In this document: positions 46,833 to 56,951 of the stretch, in pieces | How the letters are laid out: every line of letters starts with the position of its first letter | How positions within the stretch are numbered: the stretch's first letter is position 1 | Assembly: GCF_000001735.4 (NCBI RefSeq) | Contig: NC_003074.8 | Location: forward strand, 930,101-994,100 | Origin: Arabidopsis thaliana | Lineage: Eukaryota; Streptophyta; Magnoliopsida; Brassicales; Brassicaceae | DNA: 64,000 nt | Direction of reading: 5' to 3' | Translations under genes and position numbers: made by a program | Notes under the pieces: generated by a model | Databases searched by the model: none | Seen by the model: the letters and a program-made list of their open reading frames with translations, nothing else | What the model was told of the DNA's origin: nothing

Positions 46833-47123
46833 TCATCCTTGGATCTGAGACGTTACAGTGAGGAAAGTATCTTCAGGACAAGGGATCGTCAAGCCGCCCA
46901 TCGGATGATTGAATCCGAACTCTTCTTCAGCTTTGATGAGTAGAGCTTGAAACAAAGGCTGGTTCAAGTATGAGACCGGCACAAGGTGTCTCTGCTTCTT
47001 CCTCTGGCTCTCACCGACGTACACTGCAAGAAACCCTTTTGGTGCTGAAGTTTCTTTCCTCGTTCCTGCTACTGAGCCACCAAGAATCTTCTTTGCAGCC
47101 ATGAAACCTCTTACCAAAGCCAT
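46833..47123 (-). CDS. SAUR29: SAUR29: small auxin-up RNA protein
   Basis: Intronless, 96 aa, from ATG 47123. N-terminal [20 protein letters not shown] resembles a short membrane or mitochondrial-type leader seen in this SAUR clade. The core SAUR domain follows ([47 protein letters not shown]). SAURs bind and inhibit PP2C.D phosphatases, which activates plasma-membrane H+-ATPases and cell expansion. Its sequence is closest to the copy at 51158-51445. A TATA-like tatatata lies about 100 bp upstream. Gene order identifies it as SAUR29 (AT3G03820). Confidence 0.92.
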   Translation of the reverse strand: MALVRGFMAAKKILGGSVAGTRKETSAPKGFLAVYVGESQRKKQRHLVPVSYLNQPLFQALLIKAEEEFGFNHPMGGLTIPCPEDTFLTVTSQIQG

Positions 47124-48149
47124 TTTTGTTTCCTGAAACTTAAACTCTTGATTTTTGTAGTTTCAAGTTCTTGGATTGCTTCTTGTTGTTGATGATATGA
47201 AGATGTTGTTAGAGGTCGGTATATATAGATAAATCTATCAAGTGTTTCGTGGGACATGCAAGAATAGAGTATCACATGGTTATGTTTTCGCAGATTGTAT
47301 TAGATATTGGCATGTGCTCTTGTTTCTTCATGTTCCCATAGAAATTTATATTCTCTGATACTTTTTATCCTCTTCTTTCAAGCTTCTCTGGTTGAAATTG
47401 ATTTCTCACATTACCAAATCTTTCTATAAGTACAAACTTTTGTGGGGACATGAAGTTGTTCACCAGCAGAACAAAGAGTCTCTGTCACTAATTATTTTGT
47501 TCTCAAACATAGCTAGAAATAGGATCACATGACAATGCTATAAAGGAAATTTAAGTGGCTTAATTTAAGTGGCTAAAATTTACGATTTTGTCTTTTTGAT
47601 GTTGATATGGTGATGAACAGTACTTGAACACAGTCATTTTAAGCTGAGCACAAACACTTCTGAAACTCAGCTTACTTTCCACTAACGTGAATACGTGATT
47701 GACAATCTTTTTCATGAGGTTTCCAAAGAATCTACCAAGTTATGTATTTCCATAGAATTTTACAGAAAAATCTAGCTACTAAAGAATCTATTGATACAAG
47801 TCTATCTAGTGAATTTGGTCAAAACTCAGTTTAGTCTTATGTAATTTAGTTTTTTTACTGAATTTGATAATAATTCAAGTCAATTTCGAGATTTCGTCTT
47901 CTGTATTTTAAAAAATAAAAATGAGTGAGTTTCGTTTCATTATAATTTATAAGAATACTTGACTAAAGACCATGCCATTTCTATGGAAGAGATCATAATA
48001 AGATCAATTAGAATATACATATTTATTATTTAGACGATATTGATATATTCGTATCCATAATAGTTTAGGAAACTTTTCTACTATATTAATCTCTCCTAAG
48101 CTTTTTGTTTCACAATCGAGCAAACACCATCATCTCAAATTCTGAAGCA
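47124..48149. promoter_or_regulatory. SAUR29 promoter and spacer before peptide gene A
   Basis: SAUR29 promoter with a TATA-like run (about 47220). The remainder is AT-rich with no gene visible. Confidence 0.5.
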
Positions 48150-48470
48150 ATGGAGAAAATATCAATGAAGTGTGCTTTCCTTATCATTTTAGTTGTTATA
48201 TCCGGTAAATTTCATTAAAAAAAAAAAAAAAAAATTTACATGCAAGTGTTAATTTCTAACAATGTATGTTTTGGTTTTGTAGTGATGAGTATCGTAACAA
48301 TTCAAAATGTTGAGGCAAAACGTTTATTACGTGAAGAAACTCCGCAAATTATGTTGCATCATGAAGTTTCAACGCAAGTTATTAGACCACAAAGTTTTCA
48401 CTGCGAAAAAAGGTGTGGTGTGAAATGTGTTCCAAATCCATTTGCTGTTGAATGCTTTTGTGTATGCTAA
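48150..48470 (+). CDS. Small secreted cysteine-rich peptide, copy A
   Basis: Two exons, 48150-48204 and 48283-48470; 80 aa. The N-terminus is a signal peptide encoded across the intron (MEKISMKCAFLIILVVIS|VMSIVTIQNVEA), as in many plant defensin-like genes. A KRLLREE basic stretch may be a processing site. The C-terminus has six cysteines, HCEKRCGVKCVPN then ECFCVC, spaced C-X3-C-X3-C-X8-C-X-C-X-C, and the protein ends on the last Cys. It has a close tandem partner at 49353-49680 with identical spacing. The pattern is not the classic CSab defensin. I do not recognise a named family. Role unknown: secreted signalling or defence peptide inferred. Confidence 0.7.
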
Positions 48471-49352
48471 ATTTTCATATCATCTCGATTTTTAGGTAAA
48501 TTTTGTTTTCACAAAGTAATAAAATTATTTGACATTTATTGCCTATAGTAATGATCATTACATTCGAGAATTGTATGGGAAAAACTCACTGAAATATTTA
48601 AATACAATATACCTTATACATATACGATAGTTTTACGCCGTCGGGTATTGTTATTCAAAAAGTGCCATTGGTGTATTGGTTATTCAAAAAGTGTCGCTCA
48701 AAACTTTGACAACGTACTAATTGCATGTATTCATTAGTCATAATATTAGAAACTGCCAGCTATGAGCTAAACGATGGTTAGAACACTTTTGTAGAGAGAT
48801 CTAATCTTTTTTGGAAATAATTTCAAATTAAGGATCTAATCAGATCATAACGGATACAACTTTCTAATCATAGATGAACGCAATTATGACTAATTTCCAG
48901 TCTAAATGTATGCGTATCAACACAAATTTTAATTTTAATTTTAATTTTGCTAACACAATTAAAGTTGAGGTTAGCAAAATCAATGAGTGTTATGCAAATG
49001 TCTATTTAGGTTTTTAACCTTATTATGTCGACCCCACCATTTTAGTCAAAGTGTATTAATTTTGTTACGTTCAATCTCCGGATGATTTGGTCTTATCATT
49101 CTACAGAATTTGGTAAGAAAATCAAAGTAGTTAATTATTTGATTTTAGTCACAGACTAATAGAATTTAATGATTTTCTACTTATAATTTGGTCAAGATTT
49201 GATTATCTTGACCAAATGATCTATGACTAAAACGAGAGCATTTCTCCATTCTATAAATATGGTTCTACGAAAACCCACATATATGTACCATTATCTTTAA
49301 TTAACATCATTTTGCAATAACCATTTTTATAAGTTAAAAAAAAGGGTGAAAA
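48471..49352. other. Spacer between the two Cys-rich peptide genes
   Basis: AT-rich. A short direct repeat (ttattcaaaaagtg, twice within 48651-48700) is present; otherwise nothing seen except the promoter of copy B. Confidence 0.5.
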
Positions 49353-49680
49353 ATGTCAATGAAGTTTGTTTTCGTTCTGTTCTTAGCTGTTACATCAGGT
49401 AATATTACATTTCATATATATTAAAAATAAATAAATCTTACATACAAAATTTTATTTATATTAATAAATTAATTAGTTTGGTTTTGTAGTGATGAATATT
49501 GTAACAGTTCAAAATGTTGAAGGGAAACGTTTATTACCTGAAGAAACTTCTCAATTATCTGTGTTGGATCATGAAGCTTCACCATCAGTTGTCATACCAC
49601 AAGGTCAACAATGCCCGAAACCGTGTCATGTGCAATGTTATTTTCGCGAGATCGGGTCTTTTTGTGTTTGTCTATGCTAA
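49353..49680 (+). CDS. Small secreted cysteine-rich peptide, copy B
   Basis: Two exons, 49353-49398 and 49490-49680; 78 aa. Signal peptide MSMKFVFVLFLAVTS joined to VMNIVTVQNVEGKRLL; then a variable acidic spacer (PEETSQLSVLDHEASPS) and a Cys-rich end, QQCPKPCHVQCYF then FCVCLC. Cys spacing is C-X3-C-X3-C-X8-C-X-C-X-C, the same as copy A. Signal peptide and Cys framework are conserved while the mature loop residues differ, as expected under diversifying selection. Both genes lie in the SAUR29-SAUR28 interval. Confidence 0.7.
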
Positions 49681-50018
49681 ATTTCAGTTAATCGAATACA
49701 AATAAGATACTGTACGTTTTATCAGTAATAAAAAATTATTGGGCTTTTGTTTTATCAGTACTAATCATAAACCTTCAAACATATAACATATTATCAGTAA
49801 TTATTTGAACTACGTGGAAGATTATTGGGCTTTTGTTCATTCAACAATATTTTGATTTTCAATCAAAACTTTGAAAACTATATACTGATTATATGTTAAT
49901 AGCATTGTTTCTTACACAAAACTGGCTTTCATATGTTTGGAACAAATCTTTTGGTTAATAAGATGAAAATTTGTCAATCTATTTACAAGAAAATTATTGT
50001 TTTTCCTACTGATGATCA

Positions 50019-50297
50019 TCATTGGATCCTAGAAGTTATGCTGATAAATGTGTATTCAGGACAACAAATTGTCAAGCCGCCCATTGGATGATCAAAACCA
50101 AACTCTTCTTCGCATTTACTGAGAAGGGCCTGAAATGAAGGCTGCTTCAAGTATGAGACTGGTACAAAGTATCTCTGCTTCTTCTCTTGGTTCTCACCGA
50201 CGTACACCGCAAGAAAACCTTTTGGTGCTTTGCTCGTTCTTGCTAAGGAGCCGCCAAGAATCTTCTTTGCACTGAAGATACTTCTCACCAAAGCCAT
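50019..50297 (-). CDS. SAUR28: SAUR28: small auxin-up RNA protein
   Basis: Intronless, 92 aa, ATG 50297. SAUR core: [47 protein letters not shown]. The promoter and coding region are homologous, in inverted orientation, to SAUR26 at 52560-53378. Small PP2C.D-inhibiting growth protein by family. A tatatatatata element lies about 110 bp upstream. From memory, the SAUR26 subfamily shows natural expression variation linked to thermo-responsive growth architecture. Confidence 0.92.
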   Translation of the reverse strand: MALVRSIFSAKKILGGSLARTSKAPKGFLAVYVGENQEKKQRYFVPVSYLKQPSFQALLSKCEEEFGFDHPMGGLTICCPEYTFISITSRIQ

Positions 50298-51157
50298 TTT
50301 CTTGTCTAGAAGTTTGATTCTCGAAGCTTCTGAATATGTATGGGATCAAAGGAAGGACTAAAGTTCTGGATTGCTTGTGGTTGATGATATTCTCTCTGAT
50401 GCGGAGATGTGTATATATATATAGATCAAACTAATCCATTGAAAACAATGTGGGACACACAAGGACAAAGTTTTTCACATGGTTTTGTTATCACATTTAA
50501 AGCAGAGCTATTACAATCTGTACTCACATAGGACCAAGAGAACAAGATCGCATGTTAAGGCCGTAGAAGAAGTTTCTCTAGCTACGTTGATTGATATATA
50601 AGAAAATCCATCTGACTAACCCTGTCATAGTCTGTCGGCAGAATCTTTATCAGATTTTGACACAGATGAGAAATTAATCAATACATGGGACGAAATTAGC
50701 TGGACCACAGAAACTTCCAATATCTATATATAGCATTTGTCATGTGATATGTTCTTGGTTAGATTGTGATATTAACTTGTTGTTTAACAACTTAGAACCA
50801 GCCCCATCTGACCATAGTTTGTTGTGAAGACGTTTTGACCACAGAGATCCATTCTACGTCTTAAACTCAAGAAACATGACAGAAATCATTACCAACCAAT
50901 GAAACATGATGGAACAGAACCAGCCCAATATTTCTTTTATTGTATTAATATTTTCCTGATTAGCATTTGAAGGCAGACAGAAGCATGTGAAACTCTCAAT
51001 TCATATACGTCCCCACAGTTTTCAAATATCCCTTAAAATGTTCAACTCTCTTATTGATCTATTTAAAAGACCCAAAACAGAACAACATCTTCATACCTAT
51101 TAACAATAAGCAATCTAAGAACTCTAAGCTTCAAAAGATCAAGACTTATAAACAAAA
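50298..51157. promoter_or_regulatory. Divergent promoter interval of SAUR28 and SAUR27
   Basis: Holds both SAUR promoters. 50298-50840 is the inverted counterpart of 52560-53096. No extra gene seen. Confidence 0.7.
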
Positions 51158-51445
51158 ATGGCTTTGGTGAGAAGTCTCTTTGTTTCAAACAAGATACTTG
51201 GAGGCTCATTAGCAGGAATGAGAAAATCAACTTCAGCACCAAAAGGGTTTCTTGCAGTGTACGTAGGGGAGAGCCAGAAGAAGCAGAGATACTTAGTGCT
51301 AGTCTCATACTTGAGCCAGCCATTGTTTCAAGATCTTCTCAGTAAATCCGAGGAAGAGTTCGGATTTGATCATCCGATGGGGGGCTTGACGATCCCTTGT
51401 CCTGAAGATACCTTCCTCACTGTAACTTCTCGGATCCAAGGATGA
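51158..51445 (+). CDS. SAUR27: SAUR27: small auxin-up RNA protein
   Basis: Intronless, 95 aa, from ATG 51158. Core: [47 protein letters not shown], ending TVTSRIQG. Nearest relative here is SAUR29 (inverted), including about 200 bp of 3' flank. Growth-promoting PP2C.D inhibitor by family. The usual VPVSYL reads VLVSYL here, a substitution at a normally conserved Pro. Confidence 0.92.
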   Translation: MALVRSLFVSNKILGGSLAGMRKSTSAPKGFLAVYVGESQKKQRYLVLVSYLSQPLFQDLLSKSEEEFGFDHPMGGLTIPCPEDTFLTVTSRIQG

Positions 51446-51868
51446 TCATCATCTGAAGAAAAACTTAACACTTTTCTTTCTTTCTTTTTTTGACAGCAAC
51501 ACTTTAATTACTGTAGATAGATGAGAATTTTTTTCATTTTTCTTGAATTATTTGATCAAGAAGATAGAAATTCCAATGTAAATGCCAGTTTTGTCATTTG
51601 TCATTTTATTTATGGAATCAAACAAAAGATCCAGACAGATTTCTAAGTTCTGTTTATATGATGTGTTTATCAACAGTTATATACTATAAAGTATAAAATC
51701 GGAACGATTTGTCATGTTTCTAAAACCAGAGAACCATAATCAAAATAAAGATTTAACCATGCTATAATTTACACAACAAATACTAAACTCATATCAATGG
51801 GAGAGATAAACTACTTTAGCAAAGACATCATTGAAATATATGTAAGGTTGAGTAATCATTGTATATCC
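51446..51868. other. SAUR27 3' flank
   Basis: About 200 bp are homologous in inverted orientation to the SAUR29 3' flank. A gtagatagatgag segment at 51513 resembles the ATAGAT part of the DST mRNA-instability element of SAUR transcripts; this is weak evidence. Confidence 0.45.
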
Positions 51869-51940
51869 GGATCCGTGGCGCAATGGTAGCGCGTCTGACT
51901 CCAGATCAGAAGGTTGCGTGTTCGATTCACGTCGGGTTCA
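51869..51940 (+). tRNA. tRNA-Trp (CCA), copy 1
   Basis: 72-nt cloverleaf: acceptor GGATCCG pairs with CGGGTTC (G-U pairs allowed); D-arm GCGCAATGGTAGCGC; anticodon arm TCTGA-CTCCAGA-TCAGA with anticodon CCA; T-arm GCGTG-TTCGATT-CACGT. Internal A and B boxes are intact. T8 at 51971-51978 is a good Pol III terminator. Identical to the copy at 53999. Confidence 0.95.
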
Positions 51941-52091
51941 AATCCCCCGAACTATATATTCCGGAATATCTTTTTTTTGACATGTTTTTAGTCAATGGAG
52001 TCAACGTTCTTTGTCCAATGTCTACAATGGAAGATAGCAAAATGCACGTGTAGTCCAACTCTAATTTAGATCATCCTTGAATCCTATTAAG

Positions 52092-52334
52092 TTACAGTAT
52101 AGTGAGAAAGTTATCTCCTGGGCAACGAATCGTCAGGCCAACCATCGGATAATCAAACCCTAACTCCTCTTCGGATTTACTGAGAAGAGCTTGAAACAAA
52201 GGCTGGTTCAAGTAAGAAGCTAGGACAAAGGCTAGCGCAGAACCCACATGTCTTTTGCTCAATGTTGCTGCTGCAGCTGCTATAGAGCGGTCAAGTGTCT
52301 TCTTTGAAGCATAAATACCTCTAACCAAAGCCAT
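52092..52334 (-). CDS. Divergent/degenerate SAUR-like gene
   Basis: ATG 52334 ([17 protein letters not shown]), 80 aa; the longer upstream frame is not supported by the family. The C-terminal SAUR half is clear ([29 protein letters not shown]). However, the central [12 protein letters not shown] strand is replaced by a shorter stretch ([14 protein letters not shown]), the PMGG motif reads PMVG, and the protein ends at FLTIL without the usual TSxIQ tail. It is either a rapidly changing or a dying paralogue. Position fits the small SAUR AT3G03847 that I recall between SAUR27 and SAUR26. Confidence 0.7.
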   Translation of the reverse strand: MALVRGIYASKKTLDRSIAAAAATLSKRHVGSALAFVLASYLNQPLFQALLSKSEEELGFDYPMVGLTIRCPGDNFLTIL

Positions 52335-53096
52335 TTGAATCTTGAAAGTCTTGGTTTGAAGCATATATGAGTTATTTGATTGCTGGTTATTGATGATATG
52401 ACAATGGTGTTTTGTTTTGTGGTCTAAAAGCGTAGGGGCAGAGAGTTTGACATGGTTTTGTCCAGCTGTATCGTTCTGCTCTGTCATGTTTCATTGTTTT
52501 GTAATAATTTCTGTCCTGTTTCTTGAATTTAAGATGTGGAATGGATCTCTGTGGCCAAAAAAATCCTCCTCTGAACAAACAATGGTCAGAATGGGGTCAG
52601 GTTTCAAGTTATTAAACAACAAGTTTATATCACAATTTATTCAAGAGCAGATCACATGACAAATGCTGCTATATACATTAATTAAGTGGCCTAGCTAACA
52701 TGGTCCCATCTATTGATCAAAGTTCTGCAGACAGACTGTGACAGGGTTAGTTAGGATGGATTCAGTCACTACAGAGAAACTTCATCTATATATGCATGTC
52801 CTTGTACATGTGATCTTGTTCTCTTGGTCCTATGTGAATACAACTTGTAATGGTTTTGCTTAAAATGTGAGAACATAACCATGTGAGGAAAATTTTGTTC
52901 ATGTATGCCCCACACTTTTAGACACCATTGTTTTCAATTGATAAGTCAAGTTTGAAGTTTCAACTCACTCACAGATCTATATATACAGAAGAAACGAAGT
53001 CTTTTAACATCATCAACTTACAAGCAATCTAGAATCTCTCTCATTTGTATCCATACATCTTCACAAGCTTCAAGAATCAAACTTCAAGACAAGAAA

Positions 53097-53378
53097 ATGG
53101 CTTTGGTGAGAAGTCTCTTTAGCGCAAAGAAGATTCTTGGCGGTTCTTTAGTAAAAACAAGCAAGGCACCGCCAAAAGGGTTTCTTGCAGTGTACGTCGG
53201 CGAGAGCCAGAAGAAGCAGAGACATTTTGTACCAGTCTCATACTTGAACCAGCCTTTGTTTCAAGATCTTCTAAGCAAATGTGAAGAAGAGTTTGGTTTT
53301 GATCATCCGATGGGCGGCTTGACAATCCCTTGTCCTGTAGATACTTTTATCAGTATAACATCTCAGCTCCAAGGATGA
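53097..53378 (+). CDS. SAUR26: SAUR26: small auxin-up RNA protein
   Basis: Intronless, 93 aa, from ATG 53097. Core: [47 protein letters not shown], ending TSQLQG. Its promoter (52560-53096) and coding region are the inverted counterpart of SAUR28. Reported (from memory) as the main thermo-responsive growth gene of this cluster, with cis-regulatory natural variation, so its promoter here deserves comparison with Col-0. Confidence 0.92.
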   Translation: MALVRSLFSAKKILGGSLVKTSKAPPKGFLAVYVGESQKKQRHFVPVSYLNQPLFQDLLSKCEEEFGFDHPMGGLTIPCPVDTFISITSQLQG

Positions 53379-53998
53379 AGATGATGATGATCCAACAAAA
53401 ATACATTAACAATTTTTTTTTTTTACTCAAACTAGAGATGGAGGAGTATTCCATGTGAATAGATAACATTTTTTTCTCCTCTTTCCTATTTGATAGAGTT
53501 TGTTCTAGACGATTAGAAAATTTCGAATGTGATTGCCGTTTTTGTATAACAAAGATCAAATCATTTACAAGTTGCGGTAGCTTTTTGCTTGATCCAATTG
53601 TTCAACGAGTATGAAACAAACTAATCAAAGATATCACTTGACGACTTAGCAATCTAAATATCAGTTATTGCAAAAATGTAAAATGTCATAAAAGATCTCT
53701 TCGTTGCAGCAAATCTTGAAACTGAGATTGGATTAGGAACGAAGATGGAACAAAGAATCTTTTATCTTCTCTATATTTATTTATATTGAAAAACTCAAAT
53801 GTAAAAATCAATACAAATATCAGATTACACAATCATGTCAGACTCTATATCATCAAGTTTGTTGGTCGACGTCGATCAGTAAACAGAGACAGTTCAAGAG
53901 TAAAGAGAATCAAGTTTAAGCAATTTCACCACTACAGAAACATAATTATGTGACTATGATTAGCGTTATGATTAGGGTTAAGGTTAAGAGTATTATCC
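53379..53998. other. SAUR26 3' flank and spacer
   Basis: SAUR26 3' UTR followed by AT-rich DNA. At 53971-53988 there is a short telomere-like stretch (attagggttaaggttaag) just upstream of the second tRNA. No gene seen. Confidence 0.5.
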
Positions 53999-54070
53999 GG
54001 ATCCGTGGCGCAATGGTAGCGCGTCTGACTCCAGATCAGAAGGTTGCGTGTTCGATTCACGTCGGGTTCA
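53999..54070 (+). tRNA. tRNA-Trp (CCA), copy 2
   Basis: Same 72-nt sequence as 51869-51940, with anticodon CCA and intact A and B boxes. About 35 bases of 3' flank (aatcccccgaac...attccggaatat) are also shared with copy 1, and a T7 run at 54099-54105 can terminate Pol III. The pair therefore arose by local duplication. Confidence 0.95.
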
Positions 54071-54739
54071 AATCCCCCGAACAATAAATTCCGGAATATT
54101 TTTTTACGTAGTGTCGGTCGGCACATTCAACATAGCGTTCGCCGTTAGGCTATTTCCAGCTTTGCCCTTTGCGTTTCAATTCAACCTGTAATCTCTTAAG
54201 GGGCAGAGATAAGATTTCGACTGTCGATGATCTCTCCTTGAAAGAGTTCTGAAACAGTAAATTGTGATTTGCTTGAATTCCAAATTCAGTTATTTCTAGA
54301 GGACGAACAATCATGCAAGTATTTTTGCAACCATCCTTCTATGGATGCGGATAACGTAAACTCTAAGTCTCTAAGTCCATTCACGTTCATGGACACGGAG
54401 AGAACATCAGAGGTAAATGGGGATGAATGTGCAGAGACAAATTAAGAAGGGCCATAAACGAATGGAAGTTTAATAAACGATGAGATTTATCCCCTTTTTA
54501 AGACTTTCATTTAGATAAATCTTACCAAATTGATCCATGTTGGATTAGATTTCATTTTGGCGGGAACTTTTCCATTTTTCAAATCAAACGAAAAAAGGAA
54601 GAAAAAAAAAACTGAAAGTGAAATGAAACTAATATTCAACAGTAATTTGCGTGCTTATGAATATGATATATTTCAGTGTGTATTTGAAAATTTAAAATGG
54701 AAAATAACGAAAGGAAGTTACAGAAAAATCATAGTTAAA

Positions 54740-55450
54740 TGGTAATTGTATTAATTAGCGTCTTCAGAGAGTGTTTTCCTTGGTAGCATCTTAAGAAGAG
54801 TTGATTTATTGACCATGTCATTTTTTCAAGTGACTTTTTTTTTTTTTTTTTTACTTTGAGATTTGTTGGTAACTTGGTAATGTGACAAGAGTAGAGCTAT
54901 TGACTTTCACAAACGAAAAAAAGAAAGTAGAGCTATTGACCAAGTCATCTTTTAAGTGACCTTTTTTTTGTTTGACTTCGAATCTAAGCATATTGAGAAG
55001 AATAGAGCTATTGACCACGTTATCTTTTTCAAGTTGCATCTTTTCGTCCGACTTCGGAAATTATTGGTAAATTCTATTAGCAACTTAAGAAGAGTTATAT
55101 GATTTAAACCAAGTTGTCCTTTTAAGTTAAATTATTATTTTTTTAATAATTTTCAAGTGACCTTTTTTGTTTGACTTCAAGATTTCATGGTAAATTATAT
55201 GTATCTTGATAATTGTAGAGCTATTGATCAAGTCATCTTCTTTAAGCGAATATTATTGGTGAATTCTATTGAGAAGAATAGAGCTATATATGTATTGACC
55301 AAGTTATCTTTTGAAGTCGCCTCTTTTTGTTTGCCTTTGATAATTATTGGCAAATTCTGTTAGCAACTTGAGAAGAGTATATGATTTCTTAAAATCAAGT
55401 TGTCTTTTTTTAAGTGACTTTTTTTTTTTTTTTTGACTTCGAGTTAAATG
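54740..55450. repeat. Degenerate minisatellite, about 8 units of 75-110 bp
   Basis: Units share the core agaaga(g/a)tagagctattgacc, then aagtcatctttt, aagtgacc, a T-run, tttgacttcga and attggtaaattctattagcaac. Core occurrences start near 54796, 54893, 54929, 55004, 55090, 55218, 55280 and 55374. T-run length and unit length vary. No coding potential. Confidence 0.8.
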
Positions 55451-56951
55451 ACGGTGAATTGCAAAACTAACCATTTTTGATAATGTAATTAAGAATATAG
55501 CATCGTATATATATAAATTAAGAAAGTAACATGTAAGGATAGGAAAAAGACAATTTTAGTGTTGAGTTATAGGTGAGATGATTTACTAACCTTTAGTGTA
55601 GTTTTCACCCATTTATATTTGTTTGCTATATATATTTTCTAAAAAATAGATTTCAATTCTAAAATTTATTAGAGAAAAATATATGTTTTTTTCTACATAC
55701 AGAATAGTTTGAATTTTTAAAATCGGATTTGAATTTAAAAAATAGAAAATAGTGTTTGTAAGTAAAAATTATGTTGTACTATTTAGGATGTATAGAAATA
55801 AAATGTTGTTCTATACTATTTTCATAAATTATTCGTAAATCAATTAATTTTAGTATAAAGCGAAATATTTTTAATATAAAGTAATAGTGTTAGCAGTGGT
55901 GATGGGATAATAGTTTAGGTTGCGTTAATATAACATTATAATCATTAAATGTTTTTGATGGAAGGATACTAAACCCTAAGGAGATAATATATAGGGAACC
56001 CAAGAATTTCAATCTAAAGAATAATATACTTTAACCAAAAAAAATAGAATTGTATATGTCTGTCACCAATACCACCATAACGTGAAGAATTTTATGGATT
56101 TTCTTATATGTAATATTTTTTTGTTAGAATAGAATAGAAGCTAGAAACATAGAAAGAGAGGGAGAGGGAGAGGGAGAGGGAGAGGGAGAGGGAGAGGGAG
56201 AGAGAGAGGGAGAGAGAGGGAGGGAGAGAGAGAGGGAGAGAGAGGAGAGAGAGAGGGAGAGAGATAGGAGAGGGAGAGAGAGGAAAGAAGGAAGGAAGGG
56301 CAAAATAAAATTTGTGATTAATACACAAAATATTAAAAATATCATCACTTTTTTGTTGGTGTTATTTTCTTAAATATAGTATTTTTTTGTGTTAGATTTG
56401 CAAATTTCCCTTAAATGACGAAGTTTGCTCAAAAATGAATCGACGACCGAGTTTGGCATATATGCTTTTTTTTAATAGAAAAACAAAACAATTCTATATC
56501 ATTGGCGGAAGATCCATACACTATAAAAGTATAAAGAAAGAGCCCTACACTATATAGCAATAATTATCAGAATAGCTTTAACAAAATAATTATCAAGATA
56601 TCGAAACATAATTACGTTGTTATCAACCTAGTCCGTTTAATAGATATACGATATTGTTTCCTATTAAATTGGAAATTTCGGTTACAATCCGGATTCAATA
56701 CACTTTTGACTTTTGATTTGGATTCGGTATAGTTTGGATAAACTAAAAAGTAAGGGGAATTATTTGTAATAAATAAAAGTAGAAGGATATTAGAAAAAAA
56801 ATTCAAATTGTAACAAGTCGTCTTTTTCTCTGTTCATAATAAAAAATTAAAAACCCTTGTCTTTCCAACTGTTGACCAAGACAAGCCCTCTCCACTTCAG
56901 ATTGTTTCTAAAAGCAATTCTCAATCTTTTCTACACCGAAATAGCAACAAA
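55451..56951. other. AT-rich spacer upstream of the TNL gene
   Basis: Low-complexity AT-rich DNA, broken by a (GA/GGA)n tract at 56155-56300. Open frames here come from repeats. The stretch before 56952 should hold the TNL promoter; a W-box-like ttgacc lies at 56873-56878. Confidence 0.5.
56155..56300. repeat. Purine microsatellite (gagagg/ga)n, about 145 bp
   Basis: Almost pure GA/GGA on the plus strand (gagggagagggagaggg...). Mirror-repeat polypurine tracts of this kind can form triplex DNA and bind GAGA-binding BPC proteins. Apparent Ser/Leu/Pro-rich ORFs on the minus strand are translations of this repeat. Confidence 0.9.

Noticed and set aside
52335-52487. N-terminal extension of the SAUR-like ORF (131 aa form)
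   Set aside because: Extension has no SAUR homology; the MALVRG start at 52334 matches all paralogues.
53932-54126. Minus-strand ORF of 64 codons across tRNA-Trp copy 2 (and a plus-strand one at 51859-52053 across copy 1)
   Set aside because: These are translations of a tRNA gene and its flank; the nucleotide cloverleaf is the real feature.
54530-54745. Plus-strand 71-codon ORF
   Set aside because: Lys-rich translation of A-rich DNA, no motif.
56104-56348. Two overlapping Ser/Leu/Pro-rich minus-strand ORFs
   Set aside because: Direct translations of the GA microsatellite in two frames.
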